Under the pieces are notes generated by a model, which was not told the origin of the DNA, made no database searches, and was given only the letters and a program-made list of their open reading frames with translations. A stretch of 64,000 nucleotides of DNA, from contig JAITYX010000003.1 of the NCBI GenBank assembly GCA_021018815.1, positions 7,748,501-7,812,500 on the forward strand. Reading direction: 5' to 3'. Of this stretch, positions 33,677 to 44,742 are shown piece after piece. The stretch's first letter is position 1; every line of letters starts with the position of its first letter. The translations under genes and the position numbers were made by a program. Source of the stretch: Talinum fruticosum. Its lineage: Eukaryota; Streptophyta; Magnoliopsida; Caryophyllales; Talinaceae.

Positions 33677-34789
33677 GATAAATGTGCTTGTGTAAATTCT
33701 ATATGGGTATGAATGAATTGTTTGGTTGTGGTGGAGTTAGATGATATTTAGGGAATATCGAAATATGGATATATGTGAAATTGGATTCTTAGGTTTGTTA
33801 GAATGATTTGGGTCTATTTATAATTATGAATGTGTTTGTTTAACTTCTATATGAATATGAATGAATTGTTTAGTTGTGGAAGAATTGGAAGAAAGATATT
33901 GAGTACGATTGGAATATGAACATGTATGTTGTTGTGAGTTGCCTTCAAGAGTGTGTAATTAGAGATTGATGGAAGATTGAATTTATGTGTGTATATGTGC
34001 TAAACTTGAGCAAATTAATGTGATTGAATATTGGTTTAGTCAAGCAAGAATGAATGAATTTGAAATGTGAAAATTTGATGGAGTATGGAGGAGTACTCAT
34101 TGGTATGAATTAACTGAAAAATTGGGGGTTATGTTAACTTTGGGAATGAGATATGAAGGAGAATGTAAGTGGCTATGAAATTAGGGGTTTGTTGAACTTA
34201 TTGAAGATTTTGTTGAGGTAAGTTGCTATAGAGTGGAAGATAAGTCAGTAGGTGCTTGTATTATAAAGAGATGTGAATGATTAAGTGTGCAACAATTCTA
34301 AAGAAGGCTCATGATACTATTTAAAGTAAGTTTTGGATTGGAAAAAAGTTTAGAATGTAGAATGTTGAATCAAATTACTTTTTGAAAACAGAAAAGCGAC
34401 TGGAAACGACATGTTCGAAGAAAAGAACGAAAAACGATATTTAAAGAAAAACGAACAACACCTCGAGTACGTTCATTGTCTACACTTTTCAAAATATTTA
34501 AATGTTAACATGTCGAAATATTAATGAGTTTCACTATTTTATCTCCGATATGCTAAATCATTAACCGAGTATTGATAGTACTAATAGAGGATTTAATCGT
34601 ACGGGGCCATCTCCCGATAATCGGGATTTCTATGATTAAATTGCTTAACCGGAGCCTTAGCTATAAATATATATATGTCGTAATTAGAAATTGAAAAGTT
34701 CATGAGCACAAGAAAATGAGAATATTGTCGAGATTGTAACTTGGTTTATATACTTGGTTTGAAATTTGGTTTTTGTGGTTGTAAATATA
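33677..34789 (+). other. AT-rich part of LTR E
   Basis: No coding signal. GAATGAATTGTTTxGTTGTG recurs at about 33708 and 33857, a short dispersed duplication. The region ends with TATAAATATATATAT at about 34662, a candidate TATA box. Confidence 0.5.
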
Positions 34790-34840
34790 CTCCGACGTGT
34801 GGCCGTTGAGTTGTGTACTCCGAGCGTGTGGCTCGTTGAG
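34790..34840 (+). promoter_or_regulatory. GTGTG-loop hairpin pair in LTR E
   Basis: CTCCGACGTGTGGCCGTTGAG-type hairpin at 34790-34810 and a second at 34818-34840 with core CGAGCGTGTGGCTCG (5-bp stem, loop GTGTG), each framed by CTC and GAG. Homologous pairs lie at 58279-58329 (minus) and 61708-61768. Confidence 0.6.
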
Positions 34841-35500
34841 TTTTATTGTGGATTTTATGTAGGTTTTTAAGGCTTTTAGCCTAATGGTTAGGCCATGTTT
34901 CAAACGAAACTCTGCCAAAATTTTTTAAAAATATTGGGAAACCAAGTCGACACCTTAAGTAGGAAGTATATTCGGTTTATAGATAGGCATACTAGATGAA
35001 ACGAGTGGTACAATTAAGGTTAGGCTACATTAAGCACATACAAGAGGTGATAGAGGCAAAAGATCAAACTTGAGTTTTATTACAAGAATAGGGAATTAAA
35101 CTCATCAATTGCTATATACAAATTCAAACTATATCATCAATAGCTTATTCGGGAAATGTATGAATATCGAGATCAAAAGGAAACAATATGGATAGGTACG
35201 CGAAAAGTAAAAGTTTGGTGATCGTAAGTGCATATAAATATTGTTAAAAGACTAGTAATCTACGAAAGTAAATTCGTTTTGGAAATAGAAATCGAATTGA
35301 AATTGTGTTGCATAAACAATTAGCAATTGAGGTGTTCGGCACACTCGAGGTACGTTATTGCCCTTACATTTATACTAAAAGTAAAAGTTTTATAGATTTA
35401 TAGATGGTGCTTACAATTCATTGCGCTTATAAATAAGTTTTTCACAATTTAATTGATCCGACCATGCAAAGGACCTATTAACCGTTATGACGATCCATGA
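34841..35500 (+). other. Middle part of LTR E
   Basis: Begins with a block shared with L and K (TTAGGCCATGTTTCAAACG, then AACTC-GCCAAAATTTT, about 34889-34925). The rest is AT-rich with no coding signal. Confidence 0.45.
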
Positions 35501-35507
35501 ATGAATG

Positions 35508-35551
35508 TGATCGTAATCGTAATCGTAATCGTAATCGTAATCCTAATCGTA
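35508..35551. repeat. Hexanucleotide repeat (ATCGTA)n
   Basis: About seven tandem ATCGTA units with one changed unit (ATCCTA), inside LTR E. Confidence 0.85.
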
Positions 35552-35607
35552 AATGGTTTATCCGGGGACGCCTGGACAACGTTGCCCACTAGCGAGCATT
35601 TAACCGT

Positions 35608-35842
35608 TAATCGTTCAATTGTTCACGGAATTGTTAATCGTTCAATTGTTTACGGAATTGTTAATCATTCAATTGTTCACGGAATTGTCAATCGTTCAAT
35701 TGTTCACGGAATTTTCAATCGTTCAATTGTTCACGGAATTGTCAATCGTTCTATTGTTCACGGAATTGTCAATCGTTCAATTGTTCACGGAATCGTTAAT
35801 CGTTCAATTGTTCACGGAATTGTTAATCGTTCAATTGTTCAC
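35608..35842. repeat. 27-bp tandem repeat, about 8.7 copies
   Basis: The unit reads AATCGTTCAATTGTTCACGG plus AATTGTT, with few changes. Because 27 is a multiple of three, one frame stays open and would encode a 9-residue repeat (NRSIVHGIV). It lies in LTR DNA and has no start context, so it is not called a gene. Confidence 0.9.
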
Positions 35843-36455
35843 AGCCGATCGCCTTAGGGTTCAATGAACCTAGGAGTCGGATTCCATGATTGATTATCCC
35901 ACGATACGGGTCCTAAATTTGGCTAAATCGGAAAAGCAAATCGGTAATTGACAAGTTTGCAAACTGTTTATTCAAGAAAAATGATTTACGATATGCATGA
36001 TTTAGGACTACCTAAATTATGATTTTATTTTATAAGAGTAACGTATCGAGCTTCTAGCTCACACATCTATTATTTTATGTTTTAAAGTTTTTAGGAAGTC
36101 GAGCGCATGGCGGACTATTCACAATCACGCCTAAAGCCTAAAGCCTAAAGAGGAAGGAAACGATAATGCGAGTCAGAAAAAGTGATGTATGGCTGTTCGT
36201 CTTGACCCACACATGCCAGTCCCTCCCTTGGTCTCTTGGCTCATGATTCCTCTCCAGCTGATCCTCAACATTTTGAAGATTTCATTTTCTACGAAGAAAA
36301 ATTTGGGTTGGATTGTTACATAAATTATTTGAATAATTATTTTGCTCAAATGAAATTGCCTTATTTTCATTCCGAAACGGCAGTAATGTCTCCTAATTTA
36401 CAAGTCTTCCGCTGTTGATTACTCATTTATGTGGTTACGTATTGGGGGCGTTACA
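35843..36455 (+). other. 3' end of LTR E
   Basis: No coding signal. A short duplication AAAGCCTAAAGCCTAAAG lies near 36131. It ends in GGGGGCGTTACA. Confidence 0.5.
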
Positions 36456-37159
36456 ATGAATCGTTCTTAATGATGTTAGTTTTGGAGGAAGGATACTCTT
36501 AGGAACAGAGATTTGAATAATTTTAGGCTTGGTCGATTCTGATTTTTCTTCCTTGGGAATTGAGTATCCTTTTGTGAAAAACTTTTCTTTTGTTATAGGT
36601 CCGGAAGACTTCATTTGGGTAAATCTGTCTGGCTCAGTCCCTTTTTCATTGGATGAATGCGACCGTGCTCATCTCTTTAAAAATGAATTTTTAAGGAATC
36701 ATTTTTGAAAAGGCTCTTATAGGAGTTATCTTCCTTTCCGGAGTTATAACCTATATCCTCCTTTTGAAGGAAACATGTTGAGAACCAAGTAATAAATCAA
36801 GGGTAAGTTTTAAAATAAGGTTCCGAGATTTTTCGAGGTTTTTCTTTAATGGCTCATTTTCAGCTTTGAGGCATCCGGACTCGGCCTCATTATCCTATGA
36901 GCTAGTCTCAAGTACATTAAGTTGAGTCTTAATTTTTCTAAATCAGCTTTTAAAACTTTATTCTTAGATTTAAGAGACACAAGTTTTTCTTCAAAAAAGA
37001 AGACGCGGAATCGAAATTTTCCTCTAAAGTATAAAGATACTTAGCTAAATCATGCTTAGAAAATTTGAGGAAATAGTAAATTACATTTTGAGGGTTTGTT
37101 CCCCGAGAATCATATGCTTCTAGTTCTAACTCGCATTTTTACTTCGAGTCTATTATTGC
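36456..37159 (-). pseudogene. gag-protease linker of element F
   Basis: Minus-strand fragments match the linker of A: NEKGTEPDRFTQMKSSGP, TKEKFFTKGYSIPKEEK and STKPKIIQI-PKSILPPK (36480-36660), parallel to TKPKVIQIGFRK of A near 3735. A coiled-coil-like K/E/L stretch lies at about 36880-37060. No catalytic motif expected. Confidence 0.7.
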
Positions 37160-38127
37160 TAAGGATGGCGAAAAATCCATGCCCATTTAAAACTCACGAA
37201 ACCCGACTCCATTTAAAACCCAAATGGGTGGTAAAAATTTTTAAAAAATGGGTATGGGTGGGCATCGTCAAAATGATTATACGGCGGGTATGGGTAGGGT
37301 TTAGGCTTCACCCGCCCAATATAACACCCATAACTCTGTACTGGAATATGCGTTCCATACTCACCCCGCATCCACCCCTTTTAACACCTATAAATCCCTT
37401 TATTAAATGTTTGAAAAAAAAGAAACCGAGAGTTGTTGAAAACAAGATGTGAGGATTGAATTTTAGGCCCAATGTTCAAGCCAAAATTCGTTTAAAAGAG
37501 GAAATCCTAGGGTGCTTGCCTCTGTTCTCCCTTCTCCTCCCTCGGTCTTTCACCCTATTCTCTCTCCTTTCTCGTCGCTCTCTTGCTCATAGGTTGCCAA
37601 GTTGCTCTCCCATCGCTCTCTCCTCTTCTCTCTCTTCCCTCCTTGCAACACTCTTCATCTCTCTCACTCAGTTTCTCACCTTCTCCTCTCTCCTCTCTTA
37701 TCACTCTCTACATCGCAGGCTGCCCAAGTGCTTTTTGTCGCTCTCTCCTCTCTCATTATAGCACTCTCTATCTCTCACATTCAGTCTCCCAGGTCATCTC
37801 TCATGGCTCTCTCTCTTTCCATCTTGTCACTCTCTCTCTGTCTGTCCTCGACATCGGCGACCACTAAGGGCAGCAACTATAGGTTGCTATCTGTTTTTTG
37901 TTGAATTGTGAGAAATATCAAATATGGGTTTAATATAAGTATCATTGTTTTTAGTCTATTTGTACCCAAATAAAGCCCGCATACCTATAAAACTCGGTGG
38001 GTATGGATATAGGTATGGATTTTTAACACCCGGTGGGTATGGGTATAGGTATGTGTACACATTTTGAAAACGAGTATGGATGTGCGTATAGGAAACCCGG
38101 CCAATACCCGCCCCATTGCTAGCCCTA
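37160..38127. mobile_element. hAT-like non-autonomous DNA transposon in element F
   Basis: The left end TAAGGATGGCGAAAA and the inverted right end TAGGGCTAGCAATGGGGC resemble the TAGGGATGGCAATGG termini of plant hAT-like elements. Flanks ATTATTGC (37152-37159) and GTTGTCGC (38128-38135) agree at 5 of 8 positions, all three differences being transitions, as expected for an old 8-bp TSD. The interior has subterminal GGGTATGGGT repeats and a CT-rich core (37500-37850); no transposase is visible. Confidence 0.65.
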
Positions 38128-39173
38128 GTTGTCGCCATTAGACACTTGGACTCATCCTCGGTGTCATTATCATCATCCGAATCATCCTTGCTTCATGTTG
38201 CTACCATGATTTTATTGTTCTTGTAGTCCTGCTTCCTCTTTGGACAATCTTTTATAATGTGTTCCCTTGCTTCCCTCTTTGGACAATCTTTTAGTGAAAG
38301 AGGAACTTAAGGGGAAGGAGGCTTACCTTTTTTGGTTCTTAAAGACCACATTTCTCGGCTTCTTCCGCCACTTTTTACGAGTCATTATACGCTTCAATCC
38401 TATGGCCAAAAGTTTCATTTGATCTTATTTTGATGAGTCTAAGGATCTCATACTAGGACTAGCTTCCTCTCGAGGCTTTTAGAGCAAAGTTTTTCTAGTG
38501 CTGGCCTCGGATTCTTCTTCTTGAAGATATAACTCATGGGTTAGAAGTTTTCAAATGAGCTCATCTAGTTTGAGCTTGCTCGAGGCCTTAGGCTTCTTCA
38601 ATAGTCATTACCTTTGGACCCCATTTATTCTTTGGGATACACCTTAGAAGTTTTCTGATAACTTCTTCATTGGAGATCTTCTTGTTGAGAGATTTGAGAT
38701 TGTTTACAATCTCAGTAAACTATATGTACATCCGAGTGATGTTCTTATAAGACTTCATCTTGAATAACACATATATGTGCAAGTATTGGCTGATTTTTTT
38801 CTGTCTAACTTGACTTGTTCCTTTATATGTGGCACCAAGGTGTTCCACACCTCTTTAGCTATGTCACAAGCTAAGACTCGGTTGTACTCAGATGCGTCTA
38901 AGGCACACTTGAAAATGTTCATGGTTCTGAAAATTTTCTTATGCCTTTCCTTCTCTTCGTTGTGAATTCCGGCTTCAAAATTGCCATAATTTCATTGTCG
39001 ACTTACTTAATGTGAATGTAGTTTCCGTTTGTGATGACATCCCATGCTTCTTCATCAAGGTCTTGGATGAAGCACTATATTAGCTTCTTCTAGTGGGAAA
39101 AGTTGGAACCTTTGAATTTCGGTGGTCGAGTGAATGACCTTAATTCATCGAACTCTCCTTTTTGATAAGCCAT
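38128..39173 (-). pseudogene. gag of element F
   Basis: The minus strand starts MAYQKGEFDELRSFTRPPKF at 39173, parallel to MARNSGEFDEGRSS of A. It continues FKGSNFSH, DEEAWDVITNGNY, an EYNRVLA-type block and the zinc-knuckle end HIIKDCPKRKQD near 38240. GATTGTCCAAAGAGG is duplicated there (38240 and 38280). Many stops and frame changes. Confidence 0.8.
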
Positions 39174-39222
39174 TCATCTTTAGGCCTTTGGATTGTGAGA
39201 CCTTTTATAGAAAGGGTAGGCA

Positions 39223-39231
39223 TTGATACCA
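39223..39231 (-). other. Primer binding site of element F
   Basis: The minus strand reads TGGTATCAA two bases after the LTR end TTCA, the start of the tRNA-Met type site TGGTATCAGAGC. Confidence 0.75.
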
Positions 39232-39233
39232 AT

Positions 39234-40652
39234 TGAAGGTTCAATTAGAGAGTTTAATCACCCTAGGAGGTGAATAGGGTGATGAAAGAAATATGTGAAA
39301 AATTAAAATTTTAAAACCGAAATAGAACTCAAAAATAGAAATTGAATCTAGAGTGACTCAAAAGTAAAGAAGTGAAGGAGACAAGTATTTTACGTGGAAA
39401 CCCTCATGGGGCAAAAACCATGGATTGTGCTAATCTAAGTACAAAGTCAAAACTCCACTATTTGGATCCATAAATACAAAGTAACCGACTACATGAATGG
39501 CTCCTTTAGCTAATTCTAATAAAAGTTTTTCCCAAGAACAATTATCTAACCTAATACTTCCAAACTAAGACACCCTTTACAGCTTGGGACAACCGAGTTG
39601 AAGTACCCTTCTCAACTCGGCCAAGGGATAACTAAGAAAAGTGTTTGAATAAAAGAGAGATTACGAGACTTTTCTTTTATAAGATTTACAACTCGGAAAG
39701 TTGTGAGTGTATGAGTAAGAGTTGTAAGCTAAAAGAGAGAATGAGTATATTAAGTTTTTGGTTCCGTAAATCTTGTATATCTTGAATCAAGGCTTCTATT
39801 CGCATGCTATATAGAAGAGATGAAGTGTCTTGGGATGGAAGAACTAGGTCGGTTGGTTGTTGCAACGAGATAGTATGAGGACTCGGCTTTGGGACCGTTA
39901 TCGATTTAGCCGTTGAGCTTACGTCCTAGCTCCCAAAAGGAGTTCTCGCTAACTTCTATACTTGAAATATCCGGTAGAACCAGCTTGTTAGACTCGAAAA
40001 GAAGAGTTACCCAAAATGGTAACAAACAGGCTTGTGAACCTAGTCCGAGTCTACCCGTGAAATCGACTTTTTGTTTGTAGTCGTTAAAACAAGAAAGAAG
40101 CTTTTGTTTTTGCTTTAATATGCGATTAATCTGCTTTTATAAACCTGCAAAAATAAACTACAAAATGGTACTTAAAGTATAAAAACACTTTGGTCCAAGA
40201 TTAGATAATGATTAGTCTAAATAAAATATTTAATGACTAAAATTCCTTAATCTATTAATTTGGAATTTTTCAACTCCAATATTCAATATGAACAAATTCC
40301 ATGTATGTCTTAACTCAAAGAATAGAGTTATTAGAAATAGGTTCAAAGAGTTATTTAGACATATTTCGGTGTTTGCCAAAGTAATTAGATTCGACTTAAT
40401 AAGTTTAGCCAAAATAGAATTAACAAGCGTAATTTTGATTCAATTTATGAAGCAAGCTAGTTTAAAAGATGAGTTATAATTGTGAAATTATTTAGGAAAA
40501 CTTATGGTATGAGCCATATTGAGGTTGTCGGTTTATCAAAAATGAGTGGCTCAGTCAAGCTTAGTTTTAATTATCGGGTCAATTTCCAGTTTCTTAAGTA
40601 TAACCGAGTCCTTAGACTTTTAAGAGATAATATTTTAGATTCAAAGTCTTCG
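39234..40652 (-). repeat. 5' LTR of element F
   Basis: On the minus strand it ends GAACCTTCA at 39234. The plus-strand blocks AATCACCCTAGGAGGTGAAT, TACGTGGAAACCCTCATGG and TTTGGTCCAAGATTAGA match other Sirevirus LTRs. The outer end is less certain: AAAGTCTTCG at about 40643-40652 is the best candidate for a decayed AAAGTCCGAGTCTTCA. No TSD can be tested. Confidence 0.75.
39560..39620 (-). promoter_or_regulatory. Twin-hairpin cassette, copy 7 (F 5' LTR)
   Basis: The most diverged copy. Hairpin 1 (39593-39620): CCGAGTTG, loop AGAAGGGTACTT, CAACTCGG, a perfect stem of different sequence. Hairpin 2 (39560-39587): CCAAGCTG, loop TAAAGGGTGTCT, TAGTTTGG, pairing with two G-U pairs. Spacer TTGTC. 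Confidence 0.75.
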
Positions 40653-41179
40653 CCTAGTCATCTTTTAGTTATCATCTTTTAATTTCTCTTTAAAATACAT
40701 CTTGATTAGTCCTAAGTTTAGATGAATGACTTTAACTCAAAATTAATTAAGAATTTAGTTCATACCGAGTCGTTACCTTTCATCGATATTTTTGGGAGAT
40801 TCACCGTGAAAATGGGGTTGGATGAGATTTCTTCATGCAATCAACCATCTCTACTTGCTAGCTTTAGTTGTGTATGTGAGGACCTTGTCTTGGCTAGCTA
40901 GTTCATCAATTGGCGAAATTACAATTGAGCCCTTTTTAACATTCCTTTTAGTTTTGTTTTCATTATTTTCACATGTGTGATTTGGCCTAACTTAAGCGAG
41001 CTTGAATAAGTTCTCATATTTGAACCCTTCTCATTGTGCTTCAACACCTCGAGTAATTGCTCGTTGTTTTCTTTTAATTTGTGTCATAGAAACTCGATGA
41101 ACTTGGGGATCTGAAGAACTTGGGGATCTAGGAATTAAAAAGACTAAAAATACTTCATCTATGATACATCGGCACCTCC
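40653..41179. other. Unassigned sequence right of element F
   Basis: No clear coding signal. The minus strand around 41000-41090 gives KLKENNEQLLEVLKHNEK, coiled-coil-like and perhaps another Sirevirus linker, but I cannot support that further. This is part of the DNA into which F inserted. Confidence 0.3.
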
Positions 41180-41400
41180 TTATAAAGTAGATTTTGAGAA
41201 GAAGCCTAACAAAAAACGAGGGGTCAAGTTTCCTAAGACAAACATGTATGATGGCACGACAAACCCAAAGAATCTTGTGGGTTCAGACTAGACAAAGATG
41301 TACGTCATGTCCTCCTCTAGTCAGTCCACCCTAGTGTCTTCTAGTAGCCTTAAAAGGTTCAATAAACTCTCCATTTGGTATATATATATGGTCAAGCCGG
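41180..41400 (+). pseudogene. Ty3/gypsy gag remnant
   Basis: The plus strand reads VDFEKKPNKKRGVKFPKTNM, then YDGTTNPKNLVG and, after a stop, SLKRFNKLSIW. This matches the gag pattern of plant Tat/Athila-type elements (YDGTTDPxxH, then LKGxARRWFxxL). Too short and broken to assign to a lineage. Confidence 0.55.
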
Positions 41401-42000
41401 TACTAAGTGAAGACCTTGAAACTCACTTAGAATTACTTGACCACGTATGTTTTTGAACCAAAAATGCTGGCAACAAAATAGATAGAACTCTTTAGTAATC
41501 TACTCTCATAAAGCAAATGCACCAAAAAATAGAGTCTATAGAGAAGATTCTCCATCACCACACGTAAAGTGAGATAAGGATTAGAAAGAATTTAAAATAG
41601 AAAATGGTAGATTTGCCATTTTATTTCATTCACTAACATGTTTTCAATTTTACAAAGAGGAGAGGTAAAATAGCTGCAAGATCTTCGGGGAACTACTTTA
41701 TACCAAAAAAAAAAAAATTACAACCAACATTTCAACAAAATTACACATAAATATTAAAATTTTGAATGAAAATTCTTGCACTACCTTCAACTGGTAGTTT
41801 TTGTTCCTGGCTCTTGCATCTTTGTCAAACATTTGAGTACCTAAAGGTTTTTGTTTTGGAACAAAACTTGCGAGATATGATGTGGACATGAGTCGGAGAG
41901 AATGAATATACTCTCCCGGCCTCCGGCGAATGGACTCAAGTCTTGCAAAGAAGGCACTTCCCGGGGTTGGATCCTAGGTAACGCCCCTCCGACGCTAGAG
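41401..42000. other. Unassigned, possibly Ty3 LTR sequence
   Basis: AT-rich, with a poly(A) run near 41704. The end CGCCCCTCCGACGCTAGAG joins, across element J, to GTTAGTCGACTCG at 49981 and resembles the CCTCCGACGCTCAAGTxAG word common in plant LTRs. No coding region. Confidence 0.35.
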
Positions 42001-44742
42001 TGTTAGCTTGTCGTACGAGTAACAAATTAAACCACTACTTAAGTTTATAATAAACAATATAGCATACGGAAGTATGGGTCGAATCCACGAGGAAAGATAT
42101 AATAATATGCAAGTTTAAATCTAATTAAATTTACTACTCTTTAAAACAAAATAGAAAATATAAAATAGTAAATTAATAGCTATAAATCACATAAAATTAT
42201 GCACTAATAAATAAATACTTTATGTAGAATATAAAAATTATAATAACCCAAAAATATTTTTGATATTTTTTTAGCATAATTAAAACAGAAAACTGAAGCA
42301 GAAAATAACAAATTCTAAAACAGAAAATTAAATAAGTATAAATCTGCACTAAATTAATTACGAAAATAAATACTAAAATTACCTAGAATATTAAGACTAA
42401 TTTTCTAGACCTAACCGGATCCTAAAAATATAAAACTAAAATTTAAAACCGAATTTACGAATTTATTTAACTAAAAAGCTGCAATAAGTAAATTCACGAA
42501 TTAAATCTGAAAAATTATCAAATTAATTCCAAAAATTCTAAAATTTAATCACATCAAAATAGGACTCTATCTAAACCCTAAAACAAGATAAAACACAAAA
42601 AAAATAATAAAATAAACTATTTTTAAACTAATTTCTAACAAACTGACTCAAAAAAATAAAAACTCGACAAAAAACTAATCTAAAAATTAAAATATATAAA
42701 GATTAAAAATAAAATTAAAATAAAATTACTAAAACTAACCTAAAATATTTATCTTTAAGGGGGATAAGAAATTGATAATAAAACACTAAAAATTTATAAA
42801 TAAAAATTGACAAACTAAAAAAAATGACTAAAAAGTAAAGAAATAATTATCAAAGATATCAAATTTATAAAAACACTTAGGCTCTATTTGATTTGAAGAA
42901 AATAGGTTGGAAAGAAAATTTAAATGGAAAAAAAGTAATGAGGAAAAAAAGTTGAGGGAAAATTAATTTTTTCTTGTGTTTGGTTCAAGAAAAAATAGAG
43001 GGAAAAAAAGTATAATAATTTTTCAACTTCTTACCTATCACTACATAGTCATGGAGAGGAGAAAGAAAATACTCAATAAAATTGATTAATAGAGAGGAGA
43101 AAGAAAATTCTTAATGACATTTCTTAATAGAATTATCTCTTTTTCTCCATTTCTCTCTCTTTGTGAATTTTTTCTTCCATTTTCCTCTCAATTTTGGAAG
43201 GAAAATATCATTGACCAAATTGATAAAATTTTCCATGATTTTTTCCATCAAACTTTTTTCTCTCCTTTTTTCTTTAATTCAAACAAGTGAAAGAAATTCA
43301 TTTTCCACATTTTTTTCTTTCCTTCTAATTTTCTTAGAATCAAATAGAGCCTTAGTATAATCTATATCCACCATGAAAATTATTATTTATCATTAACACA
43401 CAAATTGATCTACCCATGAGCTAAAGCTGTAGAAGACAACCACTAGCGGATCTTCCCCATTTTTCCTTAGTTATTAGTTTACTTAGATCTAGACCTAATA
43501 TAAACCCTACTAATATTGATAACCCTAACACTAGCACTAGAATTTAATCAAATTAGAGCAATAAGTATTAGAAAAACATCATCTAGCACCTAATAACCAA
43601 TCTACTAGCAATTTGATTTAAGAAGGATCTATGATAATTTCCTAATTAAAAGATATGGGTATGAGCCATCCATGATTAACTAGGGTGATACTTATGTCTA
43701 AAAGATCAAGCGATTACATACTTAAACCCTTTAAACTATCGTATGAATTCATATAAAACTAATTAGTGTGCGCTCTAATTAATTAGACATAAAATCATAA
43801 ACATTAAAATCAAATTATCATAGAATCATGAATCTAATCAATAAGACAATAAAGATCGAAACTTTATTTCAAAATAAATAATTTAACATAATTTCAAGTA
43901 GATTATACTAAGGTATAAAAAAGCTGCTCAAACATAATGTAATTTAAAACATGTAATCTAAATAAAAATAGCATCTTTAATTTTAATCCAACAATAAAAA
44001 TTCAATCTTTACCAGTAAAAATTACAATATTAAATAATACTACCGATGTAAATTTCTTTGGTCGCGGAACGATGACGTTGATGATGATTAGCGATGAAGT
44101 TGATGGCTGGCCTGTGACGTTGAGGATGATGAAGATGATTATGGGATGGTGATGAGGATTATGATGAAAGTGGGGTAGATAGGCAAGCAGGAGGTGACAA
44201 AGGGGAAAGATGAAGGCTTTGATGATTGATGATTAGCATGAAATTATTGTGCGTGAGATAAGGGAAGGCGAGAGAGGTCTATGAGCAGCGAGGGAGTTTG
44301 ATGGGCGGCCAGCGTGAGCAAGGGATGAGCAGCGAGGATATGCAAGCGTGTGATATGATGATGCCAAGAATGAGCCAGCGTGGGATTAAATAGCTAATGA
44401 GGTTCTTGGTTTGGTTCCTCTTTCTTCTCATACAACTTTAAGGAGCGAGTCTTAGTAGGTTTAGAAGTATGATTATCTTCTCTCTCCTCTTCAAACTAAG
44501 ATTTCAAAAATATAATGTCATAAAATAAATATTTTATGACACATTATTTTTATGGACCGACTTCATGTCTTTTCTTGAACGCTTGTCGGTAGCTAAAAAT
44601 CCGCTTTTAACATCTTTTATTTTCTTCCCCTCTTTATTTGATAACTACCTATAAATAGACAAAATAGGATAAATTAGATAAAATAAACTATATAATATAA
44701 ACTAAATAACTACTAAAAATACGTATAAAATACAACTTAACA
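42001..44742 (-). repeat. 3' LTR of element J
   Basis: Plus strand: starts TGTTAGCTTGTCGTAC, ends AATACAACTTAACA. Same family as 31477-33676 and 47747-49976, but longer because of a MITE at 42880-43351. AT-rich for most of its length, with a GAT/GGCAGC-rich end near 44060-44350. Confidence 0.9.
42880..43351. mobile_element. Tourist-like MITE in the 3' LTR of J
   Basis: 472 bp with inverted ends GGCTCTATTTGATTTGAAG and CTTAGAATCAAATAGAGCC, flanked by TTA on both sides (42877-42879 and 43352-43354). The other two LTR copies have uninterrupted CACTTAGTATAATC there, so the empty site is directly visible. TTA target and terminal sequence fit PIF/Harbinger (Tourist). No transposase. Confidence 0.88.

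Larger units (their letters stand above)
30456..36455 (+). repeat. Large Ty3-type LTR E (apparently solo), split by Athila LTR I
   Basis: Starts TGTAACACCCCCAAAC and ends GGGGGCGTTACA, inverted termini as in element K. Flanks are AGAAT on the left and ATGAAT on the right, an imperfect TSD. F's linker and protease lie on either side. Without the nested LTR I it is about 3.8 kb; I see no gag, pol, primer site or second copy of its own start, so I call it a solo LTR. It holds a GC-rich block, a hairpin pair, a TATA box (TATAAATA, 34662) and short tandem repeats. Confidence 0.7.
16584..40652 (-). mobile_element. Element F: old minus-strand Sirevirus-like element, host of at least five insertions
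   Basis: Read from right to left: 5' LTR (39234-40652), primer site, gag (to 38128), linker (36456-37159), protease (29991-30455), integrase (28848-29990), RT/RNase H (25136-26749), env-like ORF (23988-24491 and 16584-16990). The rest, including its 3' LTR, is left of B's insertion and outside the window. It is the most diverged Sirevirus here and carries the hAT-like element, LTR E, LTR N, G and B. The matching TSDs (GACTA for N, GATGG for G) show these pieces were once contiguous. Confidence 0.85.

Noticed and set aside
35501..35857. Open frame of 118 codons with a nine-residue repeat
   Set aside because: It is produced by a 27-bp tandem repeat inside an LTR; no start context, no domain and no conservation outside the repeat.
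30456..36455. Whole E region as a complete Ty3 element with two LTRs
   Set aside because: The start sequence is not repeated near the end, and no primer site, gag or pol is visible; a large solo LTR with a nested Athila LTR explains it better.
37456..37904. Ser/Leu-rich frames of about 100 codons
   Set aside because: They derive from a CT-rich simple-sequence core of the hAT-like element and appear in several frames at once.
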